A stretch of DNA of 64,000 nucleotides from assembly GCA_956465555.1 (NCBI GenBank), contig OY101131.1, forward strand, positions 385,469 through 449,468, in the 5' to 3' direction. Shown here one piece after another: positions 50,035 to 60,800 of this stretch. A program made the translations under genes and the position numbers. The stretch is from Nitzschia sp. pyKryTriq1. Taxonomy: Eukaryota > Bacillariophyta > Bacillariophyceae > Bacillariales > Bacillariaceae. Within the stretch, counting starts at the first letter, position 1. Each line of letters begins with the position of its first letter. Below the pieces are notes generated by a model. It worked only from the letters and a program-made list of their open reading frames with translations, was not told where the DNA came from and did no database searches.

Positions 50035-51653
50035 GCACGGCGCGCACTAGCGAGCGTGGAAGATCCTTCAGGACATTATCTACCGACGACGGGCAGACTA
50101 TGGTCGTACGAGTCGCGTAGACCGTGTGTATTGCAGAGTGTTATGCGCGTTCGTACAATCGGCGAGCGCCTGGCGGGACTGGCTGACTGGTTGACGACTC
50201 ACTCGAAACAGCACAACAATGATTATAATATGATAGCGCGGCCTCGGGCCGCTATTTTGTCTTCTCTATTGTGATCGTAATACAGTACAAGCGATCAGAT
50301 TTTCTCATTGCTGGGCTGTCTAATATTACTGTCCATTACTGAGAGTGAGAGAGAGAGAGAGAGATTGTTATTTAAGTTTTAGGCGATGTTTGATTGCGAT
50401 GGCGACGGAAGCGGAACAGGCAACGAAAACGAGTCGTCGTCTTGTAGCAGGAGTCACGTCCTAAATCTTCTTGATCATTTCACTCTTAAGAGCCGACAAG
50501 CCCCGCTGTCATCACTTATTCCTCTTGGTTTTTGTTTTCGAGGAGCTCTTTTTCTTGGATGAACGCGGACGGATAGCAACTGAATTTCGGAAATGTAGCG
50601 CCGAGGCAAGGCACGTTCTTGCCGGCAGCACCGCCTACTAGCTTCCAGAGGAACTGTGACGATCTTACACCAGTATAATGTAGGCTCATTTGAGATTTTA
50701 AGCTACAAATGTGAGAAGGAACAGAGGAGAGAGCAGTAGTTATTGCTTGCTTGCTTGTGGGTGGTCGGCGATGATATTCGCCGTGACGAACAATTGTTTC
50801 TGAAATGAACGCCACGATACACCCTACAAATAATAAGAGGTGGCGTGGACACAAAGATAACCATGTTCTATACAGTTACGTAAACCAACGCATCGATGTA
50901 GGAGTATCATCTTTTTTCTAGATTTCAGATTTTCGTGCAATATAGTCATTTGAGAAGGTTTTGCTTGGTTTTTGTTCGAGAGATTCTTGGCTTGTTCGTG
51001 ATTGGTTGTTCGAGAGTCGTCTTTCGGATCGTGCGAGTCACCACATACATGCTGAGAGGAGTAGCGATAGATGACCGACGGGGATCAAAAGAAGTGTGAG
51101 GACTGAGGACCTTTAGACGACCCCAGCTGTGGGATGGAGACAAATCTACTATAGTAGAGAGAGAGAGACTCTCTATTACTCAGCTACCTACTACTAGCTC
51201 TCTCTACTCTATAGTAGAGAGAGAGGAGGGAGGGATCCTATCAAGTCGATTTTTTGTTATGTGCGGTACCGCACGAGAATTCACTGTTTCGCGAGGTCGT
51301 AAATTCACTCATATCTTTATTCTGCTCTGAAATACCTCGAGGTTTGTTGCACGTCTGGAGTTCGGATGTGGCACATGCGCATGCATGGCTGGGTGCGGGA
51401 TTACACGTAGATTTTGTACCACAGTCTACGCATGTGTTTGTATCCGACTGAAATTTCCACTTGGAGTGTCAAGCACGACAAACCCACGAAGAGTCTCGGC
51501 GTGGCCATGGCGGCGAGAGCAGAGAGCACAAAAAACAGAAATAACGCACAGACCCATCCAACCGATTGAACGTTGAGATACCCCAATTACCTCTCTGCAT
51601 GTTGTATTAGCTAGAACGAAAGCTCTGTAACCCTCCTCCCCTCTTTCCGTGCA
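50035..51653. other. Long intergenic region, no gene supported
   Basis: Holds GAGAGTGAGAGAGAGAGAGA (50340-50363) and a CTCTCT/AGAGAG plus CTATAGTAG palindromic cluster at 51148-51232. Frames on both strands (for example near 50516-50854 and 51426-51773) have no domain. GCATGCACGGCGCGCACTAGCG near 50031-50052 (in pieces) is a local GC peak. Confidence 0.5.
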
Positions 51654-53367
51654 ATGAAAAAGACCAGCAACTTTGTCAACTATAACAGCAAACCAAGAAA
51701 GCGAGATGACGAAGAACAAGTAACTTTTCGAGAAGCGGGGGGCGTTGCCCCGCGCAGCATGATGTTGCCACATCCAAACGCCATGGCATCTTCGGCAGCG
51801 TTTGCGCCGCCAACGGAGTTTAGGTGAGACTCAGGGAGATAGAGATACAAGCGAGCTGATTGACTATTCACTGGCGGTGTCGTGTCTACCTATTATGTAA
51901 CGGCTGAAAGGAAGAGAAACTCACCCTTTTTCCTTGTCTCGTGGTCACAGAGGGATGACTATGCTGGATTTCGGGCCAAGACTCCAGATGTCCCACGCTA
52001 TGCCATCACCAGGAGCCAGTTTTGCCATGTCAATGAGCTCCCCTACGTTTCACACGGGTGTTGATTTCAAGGCACCCCCTGCAGCTGCGGTCAAGCCTTC
52101 CTCGTCATCGTGGACAGAGGAGGCGAAGAAAAAGCCGATGTTTGTAGAACCAGAAAACCCGATTTCTATCCGTTACGGCTGGAATTCAGAGGTAGCGAAA
52201 CTAGGCCCTCTACCTTTGTTTTTCCCTAGGGATCTAGTCAAGCTGGAGCTCCCGCGGACTGACTTTTTACATGTTCTCGAGCGCACCCAAAGCTTTCTAC
52301 GTCGGCACTCGATTCAAGCCGTCTTTGAAGACAGCCCAGCGTCTGCCAAACTACAAACGGTGGATCGAATAGAGTTTCAAATCAAATTTTGGCAGGCCAT
52401 CGATGAAAATAACTTGTATGTGGACATTCAGAGATATCGCGGCGATCGACTGAAATATTGCAATATCTTTCACAGACTCTTGGACACTATCAAGGGCGTC
52501 AATCACCAGCAGTCAGAGGATGTACCCATGGCCGCTCCGATGAACCATACGGACATGGTCAAGGACATCCAAGCCGTTGTGGAACGATTGATTCCAGTAG
52601 AGACTCAACAGATGGAAGGAAATGTTGTAGAGGCTGTGATTCACCTGGTACACACATCCTTGACGAGTCGGTGTTTCGTCGAACGAACTGCAGGTCTTGA
52701 ATGCCTTGTCAATTTCACAGACATGAGGCATACCATGGTGCCAGCAGCCCGTCAAGGAGCGCTCATCTTTCTTCGAGGCCAAGCACCCCCGGCGCAAAAG
52801 CCAGAGAACCAGGACGATTTAAACAAGAAATGTCAAGAAATTCAACAAATTATTTTCAAGATCCTGCAACACAGAGAGTTCGAAGGTGACGAAACCCTGC
52901 GACAACATCTTGATGGAGTCAGTAAGGATTATGAATGTTTCATGGTACAAGGCGGGAAGCGTAAACGGTTTCCAGAACAATACGAAGATGCTTTATCAGG
53001 GTCGACCCAGAAGGCTATGACTATTTTTGTCAATTCTCTGGAGGTGGTCTCGTGTGATCAAGGTTCTGGAACAAAGTTTGAGCAAGTCCTTCAAGAATTT
53101 TTCATCCAATGCAAACAATGTACGAATACCGATCTTTACATCACCCTTGTGGATTGTATAGATCAGTGCGACCATCAGATGGCTATCGGATACCTGGCTT
53201 GCAAGGCTATGAGACTACTGTTATCGCTATTTCCTCCGCTCAAAGGTCAACTCCAAGGAGACTCTCGCGCGAGGGGTTGTGTCGAGAAAGCCTGCCAGGC
53301 TGGTCGATCCTGTCATTCGCTACTCGAGACGGAAAGCAAAATGCTCCGGGACGGGATCTTGACGTAG
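51654..53367 (+). CDS. KA1-like and armadillo-like repeat protein, function unknown
   Basis: Two exons, 51654-51823 and 51951-53367, with a 127-nt GT-AG intron in phase 2, give about 528 residues. The disordered N-terminus (1-120, rich in Met, Ser, Pro: SMMLPHPNAMASSAAFAPP, MSMSSPTFHTG) leads to YGWNSEVAKLGPLPLFFPRDL. A compact domain near 150-225 (RTDFLHVLERTQSFLRRHSI, DRIEFQIKFWQ, NNLYVDIQRYRGDRLKYCNI) has the beta-alpha-beta form of a KA1/AMPK-C-terminal fold, but this is a pattern guess. The rest is helical, with armadillo-like segments (VIHLVHTSLTSRCFVERTAG; TLVDCIDQCDHQMAIGYLAC). No catalytic motif is visible. The Met-rich AAFAP in the N-terminus is not preceded by a hydrophobic signal, so plastid targeting is unlikely. 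Signalling or nuclear roles are conceivable. Confidence 0.65.
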
Positions 53368-55080
53368 TAAGCATTGCTACAACGAAACGAAGTCTTCTGA
53401 TGAATGGCCATCCCGGTCGCGCTGCTTTGCTGCCTTGAGCACATTCAGTAACCCAGCCTTGTGTTACTGCTGCTTTGTATCTCTAAGGGATTAGCCCACA
53501 TGGTACGTGCACTACAGTGCAAGGTAAACAGCAAGGCCGTATCTTTTTGTCGACCTAGGAACAACGAGGGATACACATACCGGTATTTCGGTGCCGCGGA
53601 TATCATGTTCCTTGGGTTCTTTTTCTGCACATGTGCGGGGCCGGGTGCGTGTGGAGCAGTTTGGGACCAAATATCCTGATGTGTCTGGCTTGGGCATATT
53701 CTAAAATCATGCCAGCAGGTACTAATACCTATAAAGGGAGCCGTCATTTGTCGTGAAAATCGGGTGTTACCTGATTGCATTGTATAGTATAGTTTTGTCT
53801 TCAACGGTTGTTGATGCTTGTGTTGCATCTGGATGCCAGCAGTCGGTGTGCCATGACATGTAGTCACTGTTTTTGCGAACGAGAGAGAACGCTTACTAGA
53901 AGTCGTAGCGACGACAATCTGCCTCTGGAATGATATCGGTCACGCCCTGTTAGTGCAAAATCCAAAAGGGGATGCTCCAACAAATCTCGGGGGCTGGCGA
54001 ACGAATGGTGGTGGTTCTTTCCTCCCCAGCATCGATGATGCGAACGCGCACAAGACGATCGAAGATTGGTGTTCATGCATTGCTACCACCTGCTACTACT
54101 GTTTTGTACATCATTTTGGAGTAGTACCTGTCTCCACAGTGCATGGTGGGGTGAGGAGGTGGTCATACAATCTTCCACAACAACTAAAAGAAGCGACAGC
54201 AAGAAGCTTTCTTTTTTGTTGTGGCAACAAGCAGAGGACTACTACTCGTTGAGACAGGAACACCAGTAGAAATACTCTACTCTACTAATAGTAGTAGTAC
54301 TACTACTGGTAGTAGTACCGGTAGAGTACTAGTACCAGTACTCTACTACTAGCTAGTAGAGAGTAGTAGCTTATGATAAGAGTATTCTACTACTGTTGTT
54401 GTTGTTGTTAACTACCTCCGGTGACGTTGAGCTTGCCCAGCATGGGATTCCAATCCCGGCAGAGGCTCGCGGGCACCTAGGCTACTAGTATACTACTAGT
54501 AGTAGAGTAGCTACTCTAGTAGAGTAGAGTAGAGTTGGACGATTCTTACAAACATTCTTTGCACTTGGCACCAATGCCAGTCGGGCGGGTGCTGGCGTTG
54601 AACATTGGCTCGCTTCGCTGCTGGAAGTTTGCGGGCGGGAGAACAGGAGCGGTAGAAGTGGAGAGGACGATGAGGAGGAGAACCCTCTTTCGCTCAAACC
54701 TCCATTCTCGACTGTTAGATAATAAACGGGATGAATTTGGAAATCCGAATAAACTTACCTTTGATTGGATGGAAATATCTGCGTCAGGGACTTTTTGGAT
54801 ATATTGTCGTGCATGTCATCAGGAATGATTATGCCTCCGGGCAAACTCATTGTTCCAGAGAACAGACAGAAGAATGGACCTCGGATCGCCGTGCCCTATA
54901 TACAATACGACGAACATCTTCGCTGAATGACTTTTCTACCGAAGGAGGTACCGCGGTTGGTAGGGCCTATGTACAGTACACGCCCAAGGAATGATGAGTG
55001 CGGAGGATCTGATGGAGGCAGGAGGAGGAGGATGGTCTTTTCGAATGCATGAAGGCTCATAAAACATATCCCACGGCTCC
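53368..55080. other. Long intergenic region with a CTAG-rich island
   Basis: No gene is supported. Between about 54270 and 54540 the DNA is built from TACTACTAGTAGTA, CTACTCTACT and GTACCGGTAGAGTACTAGTACC-like strings, plus GTTGTTGTTGTTGTT at 54394-54408. A tRNA-arm-like GGGATTCCAATCCC at 54443-54456 lies inside but has no partner arms. The last 400 bases before 55081 are probably promoter. Confidence 0.5.
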
Positions 55081-55851
55081 ATGCGCGAAGAGCTCGCTTC
55101 TCCATACCCCCCCCTCCGACCGCACGATACCAAAACCTTCAACTCCTGCCTCGCGACAAAGACAGAAAGCATCGAAATGCCACGAATCCGCGATATGAAA
55201 AAGGCCAACTCTCCATTGATGACCGTACTTCCAACTAATCCCTCGCGTAGCAGCCGCAGTGGTGATCATCAATACAGCGACGATGAGAAATCCACCGTAC
55301 AAAATAACACGATGAAGGAATCGAAGAGGAAGTCAGCAATGAAACGACCTGGGCGTGTTTGTTCCAATAAGAACCGCCCACAAAGGCGGATTCGATTCAC
55401 TGCCTATGATGAAGTGATGGAAATCCCTCATATTCGCGACTTGTCGCAAGAGGAGATCGAGTCTGTTTGGATGAGCGATGATGAACATCGCCAGATTCGC
55501 AGGGAGTGTCTGGGAACTGTAGGAGAGGCCGGCGACGAGAAACTATCCGACGGTTTTTTCCTTCGCGGCCTTGACCAACACACCAACCGCTACAAAAACG
55601 CCAGAGATTTTATTGGTCGACAAGTCTACGACGCCGTCTTGAGCGTTCAAGAATTTGAAAAGGCCAATGGAATTGATTGTTCGGAGCTGATGGCGCAGAT
55701 GAGCATCAAGTACTCCGAGCCTTCGGTGGTGGCTGCTCAATCTGCGGCAATCAGTGACATCTTCTCTTCTTTCAAGGACACCTGGACGCATCGAAGCATC
55801 CCAACCATTCCAGACGGACTTGAAAGTGGCACGTGGGAGACACAGTGTTAG
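55081..55851 (+). CDS. Orphan protein of a diatom-lineage family (member 2)
   Basis: A 256-residue protein whose last 150 residues carry the layout also seen at 5365-6180, here in its fuller form: RRIRFTAYDEVMEIPHIRD, LSQEEIESVWMSDDEHRQIR, then RGLDQHTNRYKNARDFIGRQ, VYDAVLSVQEFEKANGID, CSELMAQMSIKYSEPSVVAA and QSAAISDIFSS. This order (basic-phi strand, x-W-x-S-x-x-E, RGL-x-x-x-T, helix with Q-E and N-G-I-D, Tyr-Ser helix, A-x-x-D) is one I associate with a large uncharacterised family in diatoms. The N-terminus is basic and Ser-rich, suggesting nuclear or cytosolic location. Function unknown; no catalytic residues are apparent. Confidence 0.78.
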   Translation: MREELASPYPPLRPHDTKTFNSCLATKTESIEMPRIRDMKKANSPLMTVLPTNPSRSSRSGDHQYSDDEKSTVQNNTMKESKRKSAMKRPGRVCSNKNRPQRRIRFTAYDEVMEIPHIRDLSQEEIESVWMSDDEHRQIRRECLGTVGEAGDEKLSDGFFLRGLDQHTNRYKNARDFIGRQVYDAVLSVQEFEKANGIDCSELMAQMSIKYSEPSVVAAQSAAISDIFSSFKDTWTHRSIPTIPDGLESGTWETQC

Positions 55852-57268
55852 AGTGTAGTAGTGTCTATACATCATCAAGAAATCTACATCCGGTCCGATA
55901 TCCCAATGAAGAAGCCACTACTGTACGGAGCATCATCCGCAACTTGTATTGGAACGATGTATTAGATATTTTCCCCGTAACAATGACTGTAACATTAGAA
56001 TCACACTACTCTCTATAGAGTTCTGTAAGAGTTGCGCCGCTGTCCATTGCGCAGTCAAATGCGGTTGGTCTCGAGGGCTCGAAGTAGTACGACTAGAAAT
56101 GCAGGAGGGGCCAACCCCACACTTCTCTACTAGATAGAGAGAATCTTATCTCCGTACCACGAATATCTAAGACTGCAGTACCAGTGCTATTCTAGCAGAG
56201 TAGAGAGTCAATCTACCCGTAGAGTTCCCTGCTTGACAGTTAGTAGTACTAGTTGCTAGAGTACTAGCAACGAATCCTTCTATCGGTAGCTTGTAGTAGT
56301 AGACCAATCTCTACAGGCGACCACTCTACTATCCTGCGGTGCTCATGTAGGGCACTCTAGTCTATTAGTAGAGTATTTTTCGCTTGTTTTACGATGTAGT
56401 ATCAGAGGAACTTCTTGTAGTAGAGACGATTTCGTATTTCCTCGTACCGCGGTTCGTCGTACAAGTAGAACTGGACTTGTACCGCAGCAGGTGTGCTGTA
56501 CTGCTACTGTACCGGTACTCTCTACCAGTACACGTACGTGTACTTTAGAGTCCTGACGTGGCAGCGCTGCAGACACCCCGAACCCCCAGGGGCGGGAAGA
56601 GGATGCTGCAGGTACATAGGTACTGTACATACAGTACGAGTACAGAAGTGGGTGCCGCCGGTACTTACTTGTACCTGGTATAGTACCTACCGGTACGAGT
56701 GCAGTCTGCTACTGTACCGGTACCAACCTATGATGCATCGAATTGGGGCTTATGAGAAAAGGTTGGGACGACACTTGGAACGTCCGAACGGGGACACCAA
56801 GGTATTTTGGTGCCTTTGCTCGAACATACTCACAAAACATGAAACAAGGAAAATCAACTTCCTTCAAGTCCCCGCAAAATCTACGCGTCACTTGACACCC
56901 CCGTTCTTTCTCACTTTAAGACCATAAGTAAGAGCAACGAGAAGACCCTCCAAAGTGGGATCTTTTGTGCCCCTTTTCTTCTTCGCGCCGCGGTTTTGGC
57001 AAAGCTGCTGCATGCTACCGGTACTAACTGTACTGTACGTTTGTCGCCTTGTAGGACAGATGGCCTTCATTTTTGTCTCTTTCAGGGACAGCACTTCTTT
57101 ATCGGCACTTTATTTTAGTTGCTTGTTCTAAAAGTTAGTTTTTGGGCCACACAAAACTTCGTCTAGACACAGCATCTATTGAACCAAATCTTCCAACACA
57201 GAAGAAGTAGTGTGATCTGACTTTCTGTGCTTGCTGATACATACATATAAAGCTGATCTTCTGGCACG
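55852..57268. other. Intergenic region with a palindrome-rich island
   Basis: No gene is supported on either strand. From about 56480 to 56730 the DNA is dense in GTACCGGTAC, GTACCTGGTA, ACGTACGTGTAC and ACAGTACGAGTAC strings, like 21.0-21.6 kb. TACTAGTTGCTAGAGTACTAG and similar CTAG strings lie at 56243-56265. The frame at 56493-56927 translates this repeat and has no domain. Confidence 0.55.
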
Positions 57269-57481
57269 ATGTCTTTCGCAACCAGCCCTCCTACTACTCG
57301 TACCGCGATATTCCCGCTCGAAGAAGCTCCGTTGAAAAGCTTGTCATCTCTTCACTCCAAATTGATGGATTGGTTACCGCTTGTTGGAATTCTGGTGTTG
57401 CATCTGGCCTTGGGACTTTGCGTGGACCACTGGAAGGGAGGCGCAAAATCGCCGGCTATCGAAGAACTCATGGCGCGGTAG
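57269..57481 (+). CDS. Possible small single-span protein
   Basis: A 70-residue frame from an ATG with a TATAAAG box 22 bases upstream. It has one hydrophobic span (WLPLVGILVLHLALGLCV, about 35-52) with short flanking helices and a charged C-terminus. I recognise no family, and no targeting sequence precedes the span. Its size and single span would fit a small membrane subunit or a chance frame. Confidence 0.3.
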   Translation: MSFATSPPTTRTAIFPLEEAPLKSLSSLHSKLMDWLPLVGILVLHLALGLCVDHWKGGAKSPAIEELMAR

Positions 57482-57862
57482 TTTCCCTTCTACTTTCTCA
57501 TTTTGCGAGTCCCTCTGCTTCGGACGATCCTCGGCCCGTTCCGCCGCTCTTCACAAAAGATGACGACCTCGTGGTCTGGACTACATTCCGCATCGTTTTA
57601 ATACGATGTTGTGAGAGATAGGTGACAGAATGTGGAAGGCCTCCGCCCTAAAGGCGAAGTTCAACCCTGGCGTGTTCTACTATAGAAGTACCGGCACCCG
57701 GTAGTCGAGAGTGTGAGGACGCACAAGACATCAGCAACAGCGTTGTTTGGCGTTGCTAAGCCTCGCTTGAGAGACACTGTGGATGTAGAACAGAGCAGGT
57801 ACACGTAGCTATGATATTCCTACTCTAACAATTTCCAGTTTTGAATTTTTACTGCTATCAAA
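57482..57862. other. Spacer and 3' flank of the large AAA-type ATPase gene
   Basis: No gene. A GTACCGGCACCCGGTAG string lies at 57689-57705. The part up to 57862 is the downstream flank of the minus-strand gene. Confidence 0.45.
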
Positions 57863-60800
57863 CTAGGTACCTTCGGTAGTCTCCTTGCTGCTGCGCTTCA
57901 CCTTACTGGTTTTCTTCACCTTCTTCGACCCGCCCTCTCCTGAAACGACGACGTCTTTCCTGTTCTTCTTCGGCTTTGTAACCTTTTCGCCTTCGCTGCT
58001 GGTGGGCTTGTCTTCCTTCGCCTTCTCATCGCCTCCGGTGCGACTTTCTGGAGGTTTAACTACTTCTTCTTTCTTGGTCTTTCGAAGCTTTGTAAGCGTC
58101 TTACCATCGCTGCTACCCATGTTAAAGCTCTTGCTTCGCCGGGGCTTTTCTTCTTCCTTCGTCTCCTGTTTGATAGTGTCCAATTCTTGGGATGCGACGA
58201 CGTCTTCCTTCTTAGCTTTGCGAAGTTTCGAAAGCTTTTTGCCTCCGCTGCTACCCATGTTGAAACTCTTGCTACGGCGTGGTGGCTTTTCTTCCTCCAT
58301 TTCCTCCTCCTCACCCTTGTCGAGTTCTCGGGATGCAACATCCTTTTTCTTGCCCTTTTTCAGTTTTGTAACCTTCTTGCCGTGGCTGCTACCTAAGTTG
58401 AAGCTCTTGCTACGCCTGGGCGTTTCTTCCTCTATCTCTTCTTCGTCCCTACCAGTAACTTCACTATCTTCTTTCGACTTTTTCTTTCGCTTGCCCGTCC
58501 AAGACAAACTCTTGACCAAACGACCACGGAGAGGTGAGGAAGATTTCGTTCCTTTTTCGCTCGAGTCCTCGTGCTGCGCGCCGTCATCGGACTTTCCGGC
58601 CTCCTCATCGCCCTCTCCTTGATGTGTTTTCTCCTTTCGTCTACCAGTCCAAGACAAGCTCTTCACCAATCCTTCCCGTAGAGACGATGGTTTTTTAAGT
58701 TTCTCGTCGGAGCAATTTTCGGGATTGTCGGCCGTGCTCGTTTGAGTGTCATCCTCTGTTATAGCTTCTTCTTTACTCGCAATGGCAGTAGATGCACCAT
58801 TCACTTCCAAATCTTCAGTTGCCGGTTTCAATTCTGTCTTCTCCTTCGATTTCTTCTTGAGTTTCTTCTCTCCACCCTCCCGGGCGCTTCCATCCAGGAC
58901 TCCCGCCTCTGACCGACTGCGCGATGGAAGTTTGCGTTTTTCTGGCTTCTCGGTGCCTGATATAGAACGCCGAACCTTCCTTTCCTTGCTCTTTGCAGTA
59001 CTTTCTTCGCCTGCCGCCGTCTTGGCTTTGGACTTTCGTTTTGTAGCAGCTGCTGGAGGAGTAGCGACACTTATACCAATAGGCTCAGACACATCTTTCA
59101 AGGGTTTCTGAGGAGGAGTCGAAGACTCTGTGTCCTTTGTTTTTCTCTTTGACTCGGAGGACTTTCTTCGTACAACTTTGCGTACTAGCTTGCTGCTCTC
59201 CCTACGCGGGCCATGATCTGAGTGAATGTCCAAGCCGGACGCTAGACTGCGGGGGCGACGGGGCGCCAAAGCAATATGATCGTCGTCGCCGCTGCCGTCC
59301 CTCTTGCTGCTCGACACTTTGAGTTTTCTACGTTTTTCCTTTTCGTTGCTTTCGTTCGTGTTGTCCGCAGCCAAGCCTGGGGCAGACTTCATGCTGAATG
59401 TAGATTTCATGCTAGCTGGAGGCTGTGGGTTGTCTTCTGCTGAGTGGTTGCTGGTATCATCCTTCACCGTGTTGGGCTTGTCCTTCTTTTTTTCACTTTT
59501 CTCGGACTCATCATCCGAGGACGACCACAGATCAAGATTAAGACCTGCTGTAGAAAATTTGGATTTATCGCCGACTTGCGTGTCAGGTGAGAAATGTAAG
59601 ACAGAACCTGTTGATTCCGGCTCTTTCGAAGGCATATCTTGCCTTTCGTCGTGAGGAGAGGAGTTTTCTGGCTGTTTCTTTGGCTCGTCGTGAGCAGCTT
59701 CGTGCGCGTCTTGCTTCACAGCATCAGCAGCAGTACCATCAACGGCGTCATTGGATTTTTTCTTTCGCTTCGACCAGGAAAAACTCTTGACTAGTCCTCG
59801 ACGAGGAGCTGGTGCTCCCGTGGATGATAAAGCTCCCTCGAGCGCGCCTTCGTCCGGTTTCTTATCTGTCTTCTTTCGCTTCGACCATGACAAACTTCTC
59901 ACCAAACCTTGCGAAGGAATCGATTTCTTGGGTTCCTCCCTCACTACCTCGGCCGTCTTCTTATTGGTATCGGCCTTTGGAACATCATCATCGTCACCTG
60001 GATCCTTTTGCTTATTTGCTCGCTTCGACCAAGACAACGCTTTTACCAATCCTCCCATTCTTGGCTCTTTCTTATTCTCTCCATCAGGAACTGATTTTTT
60101 GTCTTCCTCCTTTGTTTCAGTAGATTCCTTCGTGGTGCTCGGAAGGATTTCTGTTGATGGCGTTGAGCCTCGGCCAGCGGCATGTGCGCCCGTTCTTCCT
60201 GATCGCAGCCGAGGAGGAACACGGCCGACAGCTCTCCCTCTCCCTCGTCCACGACCGATACTTCGCTCTGACGGAAGTTTTAATTTTGGCAGTCCACGCC
60301 CTCCTCTCGGCCCAGATTGTCCTGTTCGACCCCTGGCGATGGGAACTCTTCCACCGCGTACGGCGGCGCGAGCTCTTCCACGGCCCGGTGCTCTGAGTGC
60401 GGGAGCAAAGTTAAAGTTCATGATTTGGCTTTCACCAAAGTCGAGGTTAGGACCGGAATCTGATTCTTCGGAGATGCCAAATATATCGAGCTCATTTGAA
60501 TACTCGACTTTTGGGGCAGCTATACTCGGGAGTTCGAAGATTTGTGGAAATGTCTCCTTGATGTGTCTTACTTTCGCCTCTGCTCCCCACATTTTGTACA
60601 GTTCATGAGCTCTGGTAAGGTACTTCTTTGCAAGCTCTTCTTGATTCTGCAAATGATACACTAGCCCCGCCCTTTCGTTTGCAAGTGCCTCATGGTGTAC
60701 AAAGCCTGCCTTGGCGGCCGCAGCGATGGCTGTATCGTAAAGTGCACTAGACTGGGCGGGTTCCATTTTCGTGTCGCTCAACATACGAAGCTCTACATTG

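Noticed and set aside
51780-51815. AAFAP plastid cleavage motif in the KA1/armadillo-like protein
   Set aside because: No hydrophobic signal peptide precedes it; the N-terminus is charged, so bipartite plastid import is unlikely.
54430-54480. tRNA-like T-arm (GGGATTCCAATCCC)
   Set aside because: No acceptor, D or anticodon arms can be built around it, and the loop departs from the TTCRANY consensus.
57885-60608. Long plus-strand frames (Phe/Ser-rich) opposite the ATPase tail
   Set aside because: They are complements of Lys/Glu/Ser-rich repeats and have no domain or start context.
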